Below, in pieces: positions 1 to 11,162 of a stretch of DNA of 64,000 bases; positions within the stretch are counted from its first letter, which is position 1, and each line of letters starts with the position of its first letter. The DNA is from Haematobia irritans (Eukaryota > Arthropoda > Insecta > Diptera > Muscidae). Under the pieces are notes generated by a model. That model made no database searches. It saw nothing but the letters and a program-made list of their open reading frames with translations, and was not told the origin of the DNA. The stretch lies in contig NC_134399.1 of the NCBI RefSeq assembly GCF_050003625.1, positions 152,018,473-152,082,472 of the forward strand, written 5' to 3'. A program made the translations under genes and the position numbers.

Positions 1-326
1 TAGTGTCAACATTTGACGTGTATTGGTTGCGCGCTCTTCAGAGGTGTCATTCGGGCTTGAGTATTATAAATCCCAGGATTCGGAATATCGAAATATTGAA
101 TCCCCGAATCCCAGGATTATACGGATTGTTTTCGGGATCCCGATATTTTGAGTAATAACAATAAAAAAACAAAAAGAATGTTGTGCATTAAGTCAATTTG
201 GTTTAATGCAATTTTATTAAAAAATGCACACAACAAAAGAACATAAGAGTAAATTAAAAATAAACTGCAAATTACTATCATCCTTAACAAAGAACATTCG
301 TACCCTTGTGTTAATTCTTTTGTAGT
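1..326. other. AT-rich flank, no gene recognised
   Basis: AT-rich sequence at the window edge. Short open frames exist but have no recognisable domain or codon bias. It ends at the target-site duplication of the SINE that follows. Confidence 0.6.
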
Positions 327-338
327 TAATCGCAGTAA

Positions 339-673
339 GAGAGCCACCGTGGTGCAATGGTTAGCATGCCCGCCTTGCATACACAAGGTCGTGCTTCGAC
401 CGAACACCAAAGTTTTTCAGCGGTGGATTATCCCACCTCAGTAATGCTGATGGCATTTCTGAAGGTTTCAAAGCTTCTCTAAGTGCTTTCACTGAAATGT
501 GGAACGCCGTTCGGACTCGGCTATAAAAAGGAGGTCCCTTGTCATTGAGCTTAACATGGAATCGGGCAGCACTCAGTGATAAGAGAGAAGTTCACCAATG
601 TGGTATCACAATGAACTGAATAGTCTAAGTGAGCCTGATACATCGGGCTGCTGCCACCTAACCTAACCTAACC
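339..673 (+). mobile_element. tRNA-derived SINE, full length, copy 1
   Basis: A 335-bp SINE flanked by a perfect 12-bp target-site duplication, TAATCGCAGTAA, at 327-338 and 674-685. The 5' part is tRNA-like, with a Pol III A-box-like stretch (TGGTGCAATGG) near 350. The 3' end is a short tail of CCTAA units. Compared with the copies at 31.9 and 46.5 kb, this copy has lost about a dozen bases covering the B box (GGTTCGATTCC in the others), so it is probably dead as a Pol III source. The same family recurs at 13.25, 14.45, 25.96, 31.87, 43.75 and 46.5 kb. Confidence 0.9.
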
Positions 674-904
674 TAATCGCAGTAATTAACTTCTTAAAAT
701 TATCACGATATCCAAAGTTTCATCAGATAAACGCGATCTTATCTTAGATATCTATCAGCCAGTGTTTTAAGCCTTGATCGAAATTTATAAGAAGCTATTT
801 ACTATTGGTGTTTTACAAAATATCAACATGGGTCTTCTAACAATTGTGGTGAAAAATGCTTTAAAAAAATTTTTGGTACTTTTCCAATTGTTTAGTGCCA
901 CACA

Positions 905-1195
905 CAAAAAATTATTACCGAAATTTTTTCAATTAATCACTTAATTGAATTTGGAAACGGATTCAATTAAAATGTTAATTTATTCAATTAATTATTTAAT
1001 CAAATCCCAATAAAACCCAATTAAAAAATTGATTTATATTTGTTACGTTTCCAATTATAATATTAATTGATTCAATCAAATTGTTAATCAACTCGGAAAT
1101 AATTTCCAATTACAAACGTGATTGAAAATTTTTCCGTTTCCAATTACACATGTGATTGATCCAATCACCTTTGTGATTGCAATTGAATAATTTTG
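905..1195. repeat. MITE family A relative (CAATTAA-rich), degraded
   Basis: Begins with a CACACAAAAAATTATTACC-like terminus and continues as repeated palindromic CAATTAA/TTAATTG words, as in the complete family A elements at 36.0, 53.6 and 61.6 kb. The right end is diverged and no clean target duplication is visible. Confidence 0.6.
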
Positions 1196-1249
1196 AGCAA
1201 TAGAAAGAGCGAAAAGAGAACAAGAGAATGGGTATTTATTCAACAATGT

Positions 1250-1470
1250 ATGATATGTGACAATGGATGAAACATGGCTCCATCACTACACTCCTGAGTC
1301 CAATCGACAGTCGGCTGAGTGGACAGCGACCGGTGAACCGTCTCCGAAGCAAAAAATTGGAAGGTCGTTATAATCGTTATATCGCTCTTGAAGGGAACTA
1401 TGTTGAATAATAATTTTGACAAAAAAATGTGTTTTTCTTTGTTAGACCGGGGACTTATCAGCCAACCTGT
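1250..1470 (+). pseudogene. Himar-like mariner transposase remnant with 3' terminal repeat
   Basis: The plus strand encodes a mariner transposase fragment. First comes the segment around the first catalytic aspartate (VTMDETWLHHYTPESNRQSA, from 1257). Then, after an internal deletion and frame change, comes the transposase C-terminus (residues GRYNRYIALEGNYVE, then stops near 1410). Downstream at 1444-1470 is the inverse of a mariner terminal repeat, which read on the minus strand starts ACAGGTTGGCTGATAAGTCC, followed by TA. That terminus is very close to that of Himar1 of the irritans subfamily, from the muscid horn fly. The catalytic core between the two fragments and the 5' terminus are missing, so the copy is inactive. 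Assignment rests on remembered family motifs. Confidence 0.85.
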
Positions 1471-1629
1471 TAAGTTATGTTAGAATAAAACACACAAATA
1501 ACAAAAACAAAATTCTTTAGTCTATAGCATAATTCAGAAAAATAAAATATTGAAGATGATTTTATAAGAAACGCATAATTTTTGTTATTTCAAATAAAAC
1601 TAAATAAGATATTGGGGGCGCAATATATA

Positions 1630-1955
1630 AATTTTTTGATTGAAATTTATTGCCCATATCAATTAATAATTTAATTAAATCAATCAAATAGTAGATTGAT
1701 TTTTGTCGCGAAATTAATTAAAATGTTAATTGATTCAATTAAAACTGTGATTTAATTTTATGTTAAATATCAATCACGTTTTTAATTGATTCAATCACAC
1801 AATTAATTGATTCCGTGACAAAAATCAATTAAATTTTTAATTGAAAATCGTGTTGGTTTTCAATCAAAATGGATGATTGATACTATCATTTTCGTGATTG
1901 AAGACATTTCAATTAAAAAAATGATTGAATCCGCGATTTTCGTGATTGAATAAAA
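1630..1955. repeat. MITE family A relative, degraded
   Basis: Another CAATTAA/TTAATTG palindromic stretch ending in the family A signature (ATTTTCGTGATTGAATAAA). It abuts the DINE-1-like element that starts at about 1960. Confidence 0.6.
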
Positions 1956-1959
1956 AACA

Positions 1960-3745
1960 AGTACATACGGCCGCAAGTTCGACCAGGCCGAATCTTATGT
2001 ACCCACCACCATGGATTGCATAGAAACTTGTACGAAAGACTGTGATTTAGTCCATACATGGTATATATTAGACAAAAAAGTTATGTATAGTTAAGTCTAC
2101 AAATAATTACGAATCGATATGGACTTTTTGTACGTAGAGAGCCAGAATTGAAATATGGGGGCCGCTTATATGGGGGCTATATACAATTATGAATTTGATA
2201 TGGACCAATTTTTGTGTGATTGGGGATCGATTTATCTGAGGGCCATATATAACTATAGACCGATATGGACCTAGTTAGGCATGGTTGTTAACGACCATAT
2301 ACTAGCACAATGTACCAAATTTCAACTCACTCGGATGAAATTTGCTCCTCCAAGAGGTTCCAAAACCAAATCTCGGGATCGGTTTATATGGGGCTATGTA
2401 CGATTATGGACTGATATGGACCACTTTTGGCATGGTTGTTAAATATCATATACTACCACCACGTACCAAATTTCAAGCAGATCGGATGAATTTTGCTTCT
2501 CCAAAAGGCATCGGAGGTCAAATCTGGCGATCGGTTTATATGGGAGCTATATATAATTATGGACTGATAGGAACCAATTCCTGCATGGTTGTTGGATACC
2601 ATATACTAACATCACGTACCAAATTTCAACCGAATGGCAAGAATTTTGCTCTTCCAAGGGGCTCTGGAGGTCAAATCTGGGGATCGTTTATATTGGGCCT
2701 ATATATAATTATGGACCGATATCGACCAATTTTTGCATGGGAGTTTGAGGCCATATATTAACACCACATACCAAATTTCAACAGAATCAGATGAATTTTG
2801 GTCTTCCAAGAGGTTCCGGAGGTCAAATCTGGTGATCGGTTTATATGGGGGCTATATATAATAATGAACCGATGTGGACCAATTTTTGCATGGTTGTTAT
2901 AGACCATATACTAACATCACGTACAAAATTTCAGCCGGATCGGATGAAATTTGCTTCTCTTAACGGCCTCGCAAGCCAAATCGGGGGATCGGTTTATATG
3001 GGGGCTATATATAATTATGGACCGATGTCGACCAATTTTTGCATGGTTGTTAGAGACCATATACTAACACCATGTACCAAATTTCAGCCGGATCGGATGA
3101 AATTTGCTTCTCTTAGAGGCCTCGCAAGCCAAATCGGGGGATCGGTTTATATGGGGGCTATATATAATTATGGACCGATGTGGACCAATTTTTGCATGGT
3201 TATTAGATACCATATACTGACACCATGTACCAAATTTCAGCCGGATCGGATGAAATTTGCTTCTCATAGGGGCCTCGCAAGCCAAATCGGGGGATCGGTT
3301 TATATGGGGGCTATATATAATTATGGACCGATGTGGACCAATTTTTGCATGGTTGTTAGAGACCATATACTAACACCATGTACCAAATTTCAGCCGGATC
3401 GGATGAAATTTGCTTCTCTTAGAGGCCTCGCAAGCCAAATTTTGGGGTCCGTTTATATGGGGGCTATACGTAAAACTGGACCGATATGGCCCATTTGCAA
3501 TACCATCCGACCTACATCAATAAAAACTACTTGTGCCAAGTTTCAAGTCGATAGCTTGTTTCGTTCGGAAGTTAGCGTGATTTCAACAGACGGACGGACG
3601 GACATGCTCAGATCGACTCAGAATTTCACCACGACCCAGAATATATATACTTTATGGGGTCTTAGAGCAATATTTCGATGTGTTACAAACGGAATGACAA
3701 AGTTAATATACCCCCCATCCTATGGTGGTGGGTATAAAAAAAATT
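1960..3745 (-). mobile_element. DINE-1-like (Helentron-associated) element with 153-bp tandem repeats, copy 1
   Basis: Read on the minus strand, the element starts near 3740 with a TATACCC...GGGTAT subterminal hairpin. It continues through a block containing CCCATAAAGTATATATATTC and GAGCATGTCCGTCCGTCCG, which closely follows the conserved first block of Drosophila DINE-1/DNAREP1. A central array of tandem units of exactly 153 bp follows (unit starts at 2998, 3151 and 3304, with more diverged units back to about 2350). It ends near 1960 with a GGCC-rich imperfect palindrome. Because 153 is divisible by three, frames stay open across units (for example 2845-3972 plus and 3064-3366 minus). Both strands are open, so these are not genes. 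Confidence 0.8.
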
Positions 3746-4090
3746 GTGTGCACTTAAGAGTCTTTGGTAGCGATGGGGATAAAATCGAACTTTTGAATGG
3801 ATGGGTACATAATAAGTTTTCCATTCCTTTTGTCTGCTGTAATCGCACTAGAGACTTTAATAGTGCAAAAAATTTTTTATCCAAATTTCTTGATATTTGG
3901 AAATTTATAGGTATTTTAGGTCCAAACCAGCTATGTCAAATTTGGTTGATATTGGTCCCCGTTGTGATATAGCCCCCATTTTCATCCGATTGGCTTGAAA
4001 TTGGAAACCTAGGGTTATTGTAAGTCCATAAAGTTCTATACCAAATTTGATTTATATCGGTCCCAATATGCGACACTATTTTTGCGATGT
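3746..4090. repeat. Degraded DINE-1-like fragment
   Basis: Contains the characteristic words of these elements (TTGGTTGATATTGGTCCCC, GATATAGCCCCCAT, CATCCGATTGGCTTGAAATT) without clear ends. No gene. Confidence 0.5.
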
Positions 4091-4092
4091 CA

Positions 4093-5213
4093 AATAGTCT
4101 ACACCCTCAAAAAAAATCGCTTCTTTAACATATGTTCCAAACATATTTTGCAGGAAGCACATATATTATTGGATACTGCCGAAATATTAATATGTTTGTT
4201 TTATGTGAACATATTATATGTTTGGAAGCATTTTGAGCCCAAAAATATTATATGCTTGGAAGAATTTTCCCCAAAGAAGATTGTGATCATTCCCTCACAT
4301 AATTTTCACTTCCACGAAATTTTTAGTTCTTGGCACCTTTTTCTGTAATACAAATAATGTTGAAGAAATTATTCAATTTTATAATTTTTTTTTTAATTTT
4401 ACCTTTCGCCTGGGCGGAGAATCGAATCGAGGCCCATACAGTTTGAAAGCCAACACACTAGCCACTGGGCTACGTAGTAGTTATAGTCACCAGTAGACAA
4501 TTATCGTTACAAGTTACATTTATATAGCATACTTTGCAGCGCCCACGAGCCCATGCAAACATAACATTATTTAAAAGAAACATACATTTGTTGGCCACGT
4601 GGAGCAGTGGTTAGCATGTCTGCCTTGCATGCAAAGGGTCGTGGGTTCAATTCTTGCTCCGACCGAACCAATTTTTTTTTTGCAATTTAGACATTTATAC
4701 TATATTAAATTTTTATAATGAAACTTCGAAATGTGGGTTATTAAAAATTTACAGTCCCCACATACATAAAATTCTCCTCTCAAGGCGAAAACACATGCTG
4801 TTTTTTTCAAATCTCTATGCTCTTGGTTCCGAATGTCTATTCTCTTTACTCCGAATACTCATTCTAATATTCAAATTAAATAATATTTAGACTTAAGCAT
4901 ATAAAATTTTTGGCCTTATCATAAAGCAGTTTTCCGAAACAACATACAACCGTTTCACAGAAATTGTAAACATATATATGTTTGCTCGAAATTTGTAAAT
5001 TTATATATGTTTACATTCACACATATTATTTTTATGAAACATTCATACCCCAAACATAATATATTTTAACATATTAACATATGTGTCCCAAACATTTAGT
5101 GTTAGTTTAGGAACATTACATGTTGGCACTTAAATATATTGTGTTTAAAAATTGTGCCCGAAACACATTTTGTTTATATCGGAACATATGAAAAACATAT
5201 TTTTCTAACAGTG
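4093..5213. repeat. Composite repeat with two divergent tRNA-like moieties, copy 1
   Basis: Copy of a long dispersed repeat also present at 16.47-18.0 kb and 49.33-50.24 kb. It holds a minus-strand tRNA-like module at about 4405-4480 (A-box-like TAGCCCAGTGGCTAG and B-box-like TCGATTCGATTCTC when reversed) and a plus-strand tRNA-like module at about 4592-4665 (GTGGAGCAGTGGTTAGCATG, then GGGTTCAATTCTTGC), so their predicted transcription diverges. Flanks are AT-rich and full of AACATAT words. No protein is evident. Confidence 0.7.
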
Positions 5214-5284
5214 TATGTTTGCGAAAATCTAAATTCACGTAGTCTAATTTAAAGAAGTCAACTATTTGATTCCCTAGCATGTAC

Positions 5285-5480
5285 ACTAAAAATTGCTGTA
5301 GTGGGCCCAAAGATTTCGGGTCTTAATATACGAATATGATTTTTGCATGTGAAGACGAATTTCTTTGAAAAATAAAATCATTATAGTAATGACAAAATCT
5401 TTGAAACCGGTTTTTTTAATATTTTTCATGTTAGCCTGATACTGAAACAGGCGATTAATGTCCAAATGCATGATATCTTA
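5285..5480. repeat. Partial MITE family B copy
   Basis: Matches the first ~200 bp of the family B element seen complete at 19739-20394 (words CAAAGATTTCGGGTCTTAAT, TACGAATATGATTTTTGCAT). The terminus and right half are missing. Confidence 0.6.
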
Positions 5481-5789
5481 ATTCCAAAATCCGATTGAGA
5501 CAAGTTCAATTTATCTCAAAACTTTATGTTACCTTCCGATGAAACTGCAGCTGTATATAATTTATCTAAATGACAAAGTGAATAGCGCCATCTCTAGCAT
5601 AAAGTGCGACACCTAGCAGAAACGCGAAGTACTTTCATTAGGTTAGGGAATCAACTACATGTACACATCCAATCAAGTTCAAATATTTTCCGTCAGGGTC
5701 TATGTGCGAATTGTTGTCAAAAATACTTACAGGATCCTACTTTTAATATCGTAAGGTATGAAAAGTCATATTGAAGTTTTTAGCTTTTT
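5481..5789. other. No gene recognised
   Basis: AT-rich sequence between repeats. I see no conserved coding frame, RNA gene or complete element. Confidence 0.5.
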
Positions 5790-6730
5790 ATACCCTCCAC
5801 CATAGGATGGGGGTATATTAACTTTGTCATTCCGTTTGTAACACATGGAAATATTGTTCTAAAACCCCACAAAGAATATATGTATTCTGGGTCCTGGTGA
5901 AATTCTGAGTCCATCTAAGCATGTCCGTCCGTCCGTCTGTTGAAATCACGCTAACTTCCGCACGAAACAAGCTATCGACTTGAAACTTGGCATAAGTAGT
6001 TGTTATTGATGTAGGTCGGATGGTATTGCAAATGGGCCATATTGGACCACTTTTACGTACAGCCCCCATATAAACCGACCCCCCAGATTTGGCTTGCGGA
6101 GCCTCTTAGAGAAGTAAATTTCATCCGATCCGGTTAAAATTTGATACGTGATGTTAGTATATGGTCTCTAACAACCATGCAAAAATTGGTTTATATCGGT
6201 CCATAATTATATATAGCCCCCATATAAACCGATCCCCAGATTTGTCTTGTGGAGCTTCTTAGAGAAGCAAATTTCATCCGATCCGGTTGAAATTTGGTAC
6301 ATGGTGTTAGTATGGTCTCTAACAACCATGAGAAAATTAGTCCCTATCGGTGCATAATTATATATAGCCTCCATATAAACCGATCCCCAGATATGAACTC
6401 CGGAGCCTCTTGGAAGAGCAAAATTAATCCGAAACGGTTGAAACTTGGTATGTCGTGTTAGTATATGGTCTATAATAACCGTGCAAAAATTGGTCCATAT
6501 CGGTCCATAATTATATATAGCCCCCATATAAACCGATCCCCAGATTTGACCTCCACAGCATCTTGGAGGAGCAAAATTAACCCGATCCAGTTGAAATTTG
6601 GTTCGTGGTGTTAATATATGGTATCTAACAATCATGCAAAAATTGGTCCATATCGGTCCATAATTGTATATAACCCCCGATTCGGTTGAAATTTGGTACA
6701 TTACGCCAGTATATGGCCGCTAATAACCAT
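5790..6730 (+). mobile_element. DINE-1-like element, copy 2
   Basis: Same family as copy 1 in the opposite orientation. TATACCCTCCACCATAGGAT at 5791 forms the subterminal hairpin. It is followed by the ATATATGTATTCTGGGTCCT block, the GTCCGTCCGTCCG tract and several ~150-bp tandem units with GGTCCATAATTATATATAGC. The right end runs into the TTTCTATAGAAA minisatellite at 6738. Reading frames through it (5827-6069 and 6207-6701, minus) are by-products of the repeat. Confidence 0.8.
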
Positions 6731-6737
6731 GCCAAAA

Positions 6738-6860
6738 TTTTATTTCTATAGAAAATTTTATTTCTATAGAAAATTTTTCAAAATTTTATTTCTATAGAAA
6801 AATTTGTCAAAATTTTATTTCTATAGAAAAATTTTCAAAATTTTATGTCTATAGAAAAGT
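6738..6860. repeat. Short TTTCTATAGAAA minisatellite array
   Basis: About four units of the ~28-29-bp minisatellite whose core is the palindrome TTTCTATAGAAA. It is the same sequence as the long arrays at 45-46.5 kb and 61.3-62.6 kb, in inverse orientation. Confidence 0.85.
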
Positions 6861-6964
6861 ATATTTAATAAATTCTTATATTGTGAAAAACCAAGTATTT
6901 TACGAAGGTTTTCGACGTTTTTGACGTAGTAAATTTATGTCAAATAACTTACAGTATACGACAG

Positions 6965-7190
6965 ATCATCTCTGGTGGTAAATGTATATCGGAAAAGTCA
7001 CAGTTTGCAACAGACCAACCCTGACGGACAGTTGGCTCACATCGATTCAGAATTTCACAACGACCCGGAATATATATGTACTTTTTGGGGCCTGAGACCA
7101 ATATTTCGATGTATTACAAACGGAATGACAAAGTTAGTATGCCCCCATCTTTCAGAAATAGGAGACGCCTGTAAAGATTTTATTTGAAAA
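6965..7190 (-). repeat. DINE-1-like terminal fragment
   Basis: Contains the terminal block of the DINE-1-like family (CACAACGACCCGGAATATAT, ATTTCGATGTATTACAAACG, AATGACAAAGTTAGTATGCC) without the tandem repeats or hairpin. It is cut by the TIR element that begins at 7196. Confidence 0.7.
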
Positions 7191-7607
7191 AGCTACACCC
7201 AGAAAAAAGTGCCTTCGAAACTAAAGGAAAAATTCTTCATCAATATAGTTTATCCATTTTATTTCCATTAAGGTAAATTTTTGTGAGAAATAATAAAATT
7301 TACTCGTTTCAGTAAAAAAAATCCTAAACTGTAAGCAGTTAGGAATAGTTCATTAACTAGAATAAGGCATGGAATTTTACTAATACTGTTTTCTTCGCTG
7401 GGTATAAGAATTTACTACTGAACAAGAAAATTGTATTCACCGATAACAAAGCATTCGTAAAAATAAACAAAATCCGAACTAAAACCAAGTTTCCTCAAAA
7501 TTAGTAAAATTTCTTATAAAATGATAATTGCGACTTCCTTTATAATAGAAAGTTTTTCATACATACGAACAACACTTGACATAGAAAAATATTTTAGTTC
7601 ATTCGTA

Positions 7608-8540
7608 AAGGGTGATTTGTTAAGAGCTTGATAACTTTTTTAAAAAAAAAAACGCATAAAATTTGCAAAATCTCATCGGTTCTTTATTTGAAACGTTAGA
7701 TTGGTCCATGACATTTACTTTTTGAAGATAATTTCATTTAAATGTTGACCGCGGCTGCGACTTAGGTGGTCCATTCGGAAAGTCCAATTTTGGGCAACTT
7801 TTTCGAGCATTTCGGCCGGAATAGCCCGAATTTCTTCGGAAATGTTGTCTTCCAAAGCTGGAATAGTTGCTGGCTTATTTCTGTAGACTTTAGACTTGAC
7901 GTAGCCCCACAAAAAATAGTCTAAAGGCGTCAAATCGCATGATCTTGGTGGCCAACTTACCGGTCCATTTCTTGAGATGAATTGTTCTCCGAAGTTTTCC
8001 CTCAAAATGGCCATAGAATCGCGAGCTGTGTGGCATGTAGCGCCATCTTGTTGAAACCACATGTCAACCAAGTTCAGTTCTTCCATTTTTGGCAACAAAA
8101 AGTTTGTTAGCATCGAACGATATCGATCGCCATTCACCGTAACGTTGCGTCCAACAGCATCTTTGAAAAAATACGGTCCAATGATTCCACCAGCGTACAA
8201 ACCACACCAAACAGTGCATTTTTCGGGATGCATGGGCAGTTCTTGAACGGCTTCTGGTTGCTCTTCACTCCAAATGCGGCAATTTTGCTTATTTACGTAG
8301 CCATTCAACCAGAAATGAGCCTCATCGCTGAACAAAATTTGTCGATAAAAAAGCGGATTTTCTGCCACTGATTTTGGTAATAAAATTCAATGATTTGCAA
8401 GCGTTGCTCGTTAGTAAGTCTATTCATGATGAAATGTCAAAGCATACTGAGCATCTTTCTCTTTGACACCATGTCTGAAATCCCACGTGATCTGTCAAAT
8501 ACTAATGCATGAAAATCCTAACCTCAAAAGAATCACCCTT
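7608..8540 (-). mobile_element. Tc1/mariner-type DDE transposon, internally deleted, copy 1
   Basis: A 933-bp element with terminal repeats AAGGGTGATT / AATCACCCTT and TA on both sides (7606-7607 and 8541-8542). It carries one minus-strand transposase frame (listed separately). Its near twin lies at 40017-40948. Confidence 0.9.
7715..8368 (-). pseudogene. DDE transposase, catalytic domain (IS630-Tc1-mariner superfamily)
   Basis: The 217-residue frame covers most of the catalytic domain. It shows the first catalytic Asp in ILFSDEAHFWLNG (about residue 15), the second in MWFQQDGATCHTA, and a third acidic site in WPPRSCDLTPLDYFLWGY, 36 residues after the second. Upstream on the minus strand the authentic N-terminus is visible (MNRLTNEQRLQIIEFYYQNQ, start near 8427). 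It joins the catalytic part by an internal deletion that removes most of the DNA-binding region and shifts frame. The copy therefore cannot make a whole transposase and is best treated as a non-autonomous relic. The protein differs from the copy at 40123-40776 at one residue (Ser versus Arg near the C-terminus), which implies recent shared ancestry. Confidence 0.85.
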
Positions 8541-8629
8541 TACTAAGAAGTATGCAATCCTTTCAAAACTTAAGGAAACACACTTGTTAGAATATAGGAA
8601 ATTTTCCTATATTTCTTTTGTCTACCTGT

Positions 8630-9230
8630 AATCGATACCTGTCATCGTAATCGATGTGTTTGCGCGTGGGTGTAATCGATATGTTTGCGCGTGGGTTGTT
8701 TTTTAGTTGGAATCGCGTTGTTGTGGTATACGGAGAGATTGTTAAAAAATAATATGGTAAAATAATATAATAAGTAACAAATAAAATATATAAAAGATTT
8801 ATTATTTTAAATTAGTGAGAAAAATGTTCGTTTTTTTGAAAATAAATCTATCAATGTTCGTGATGGTGTATAAAGAAAGAAAACACCAGCAGAATAACAA
8901 CCCTTTCATTTGTCTTCATTTTGGAATCTTCAATTATCAGGTAATATTCAGTGACGCTAACCTTTTGTAACAAAAATGGTTTGATTTTTTATATTTGTAG
9001 GTATTGAAATTGTAAAAGGAGGACAAAATCGTTACGCAGCAACTTATTAAAAGTGAAAGGTACAAGAAGAAGAAAAAATGCGTTTTGCAGTTGATGACAT
9101 TACATGGAAATTGGAAATAGTGGAATAATAAACTAATATTTCAAGGCCAGTCGATGCTGTTGATTCTTAATAAATATATTCAATATATTAATAAAACATG
9201 TCTTTTATTGAAGATAAAATTGCTTATATA
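8630..9230 (+). other. Promoter-like, intron-bearing segment of unknown origin
   Basis: Three ATCGAT motifs (8634-8675), two of them linked to TTTGCGCGTGGG, resemble fly DREF-type promoter elements. A frame from ATG 8824 runs 39 codons to 8940, where a 60-bp intron (8941-9000, GTAATA...TTTGTAG, with a CTAAC branch-like word near 8956) would splice in phase to four more codons and a stop at 9013-9015, giving 43 residues. AATAAA-type signals follow near 9170-9230. I do not recognise the peptide. It could be a captured host promoter and first exons, a noncoding RNA gene, or chance. It lies inside the 7196-9565 element. Confidence 0.35.
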
Positions 9231-9567
9231 AATAAATAAAATTGTATTTAAAAACGAAGGTAAGCAGTTCTAATTATGAAGTAAAAGTTTTACCACAAAT
9301 ATGTAAAATTTGTCCAAATGAATGAAAAAATTTCAATAAACTCATTCCATATATGAATTCAAATCAGTTAAATTTTTTCATTCTGTAGCATAGTGGTAAA
9401 TAAATATAGGAAAATGTTAACTAATATATGGAATGCATTATACCTAATTTCTACGAAAATCACATCGTTCAAACAAATAAAAATGTCTTTGGCGCTATAC
9501 GAAGTTCAACTTTCTTCACAGTAAGTTCATTTTAACTTAAAGAAGGGGTCACTTTTTTCTGGGTGTA

Positions 9568-10215
9568 TATACGTAAACAAGTTAGGAAAGTCTAAAGCCG
9601 ACACCTTCAAATTTGCTGGAAACTCTATAAATGTTTATATTCCCATATACAAATATTTAAATATATAAATATACAAATATTTAAAAAATTTTGAAACTTT
9701 CCCAAAACCTCTAGACACAAAATTTAAATTGATTAATGTACGGGCAAAATTTCAGGTAACTCGGAACAAAACAGTGTCCTCTGAGTCCATAGTAGTGTAA
9801 ATCGGGCGAAAGCTATATATGTCAGCTATGTCTAAATCTGAACCGATTTCAACCAAATTCGGTATGGATATTTATAATTTTAATTCTACTCGCTTTGCAA
9901 AATTTCACGTTACTCGGAGTAAAAGTTAGGCCTCTAGGGCCATAGGAGTGTAAATCGGTCGAAAGCTATATATGGGAATTGTGTTTAAATCTAAACCGAT
10001 TTTTACCAAATTCGGTGTGCATATTTATAATGGACTTAAACTGCGAGCTAGACTTTACACACAAAAATACATCAACAGACAGAGGGACATCGCTAAATCG
10101 ACTCAGAATTTAATTCTAAGCCGATCGGTATACTAAAAGATGGGTCTATGACTACTCCTTCTGGATGTTACATACAAATGCACAAACTTATACCCTGTAG
10201 TGGTGAAGGGTATAA
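9568..10215 (-). repeat. DINE-1-like element, second subfamily
   Basis: On the minus strand it begins TATACCCTTCACCACTACAG (about 10213), followed by a block with GTATACCGATCGGC and GAGTCGATTTAGCGATGTCC. This is the same architecture as DINE-1 but a different sequence from the 2-kb and 28-kb elements. Tandem-like units with CTATATATG...AAACCGATTT lie further on. Degraded. No gene. Confidence 0.65.
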
Positions 10216-10340
10216 AAATTACATAATTTATACTTAAAGTCGAATTTAGGAATTTTAATTTGCGATCAATACGTTGATTTTGATGTTACACGATGAAAAA
10301 ATATGAAAAGAAAAAACATAAATTAAGATTTGGATCCCAG

Positions 10341-10705
10341 CACAGAAAAAAAAATTACGAAAATTTTTCCAAGTAAAGTCTCAATTGAGTTTTTAAAAAT
10401 ATTCAAATAAAAATTTAAATGATTCAACAAATGTTTTAATTGAAACAAAAATCAATCACACAAATTTAAAAAAAAAAAATTCAATTAAATATTTAATTGA
10501 TTCAACAAATTTTTTAATTGAAACAAAAATCAATCACAAAAATTAATAATATCAATTAATTTTTTAATTGACTTTCAATTAATGTTTTAATTGACTTTCA
10601 ATTAATTTTTTAATTGACTTTCAATTATTTTTTTAATTGACTTTCAATTAATTTTTTAATACTTTCAATTAATTTCGTGATTGAATCAGAAAAAAAAAAT
10701 TGTGT
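10341..10705. repeat. MITE family A copy, internally expanded
   Basis: Left end CACAGAAAAAAAAATTACG and right end GATTGAATCAGAAAAAAAAA...GTGTG match the family A termini. The interior repeats the TTTTTAATTGACTTTCAATTA unit several times, making this copy about 75 bp longer than the 287-289-bp complete copies. Confidence 0.75.
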
Positions 10706-10941
10706 GAGTATCAAATATCCACAAACTAAATTTAAAAGTGAATTACGTCTGAACTGTATCCTCAGTATAATTTGCTCGCCTTTTGGATCGGAATCAAAAC
10801 AAAATCAAATTGTAGTAAAGGCAAAATTTTTGAACTGTGTAAGCTTTTTTTTTAATACATCTCGAAAAGAAAATAGAAAATTTGATAAAGGAGATATGTA
10901 TCCTAACTTTAATTTGAGTAGAGTTGTTTTTTATACCCTAA

Positions 10942-11162
10942 TACAGAAAAAAATTTCACGAAAAGTTTTCCAATTAAAATCTTAATTGAGTTTTAAAAAA
11001 TATTCAATTAAAAATTTAATTGATTCAACAAATGTTTTTAATTGAAAAAAAAATCAATCACACAAATTAATATCATTTCTGTGATTGAAGACATTTCAAT
11101 TAAAAAATTAATTGGATCAATTAATTTCGTGATTGAATCAGAATTTTTTTGTTTTGTGAAAC
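10942..11162. repeat. MITE family A copy inserted in a DINE-1-like hairpin
   Basis: A shortened family A element (start ACAGAAAAAAATTTCACG, end GATTGAATCAGAATTTTTTT). It separates TATACCCTA at 10931 from GTCAGGGTATAAAA at 11172, which look like the two arms of a DINE-1-type subterminal hairpin. Confidence 0.65.

Larger units (their letters stand above)
7196..9565. mobile_element. 2.4-kb TA-flanked element with terminal CACCCAGAAAAAAGTG repeats
   Basis: The left end CACCCAGAAAAAAGTG at 7196 and the right end CACTTTTTTCTGGGTG ending at 9565 are exact inverted repeats, flanked by TA at 7194-7195 and 9566-9567. The element houses a later transposon (7608-8540) and a promoter-like, intron-bearing segment (8630-9230). 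No transposase of its own is recognisable. Its termini resemble those of the smaller MITE families here, so it may be a larger relative of them. The boundary call rests on the inverted ends and TA duplication only. Confidence 0.7.

Noticed and set aside
2845..3972. 375-codon open frame resembling a repeat protein
   Set aside because: It is a translation of 153-bp DINE-1 tandem units; the opposite strand is open as well, and other copies are broken.
4405..4665. Genuine tRNA genes
   Set aside because: A and B boxes are present but the sequences do not fold into a plausible cloverleaf with an anticodon arm by eye, and they recur inside a dispersed repeat.
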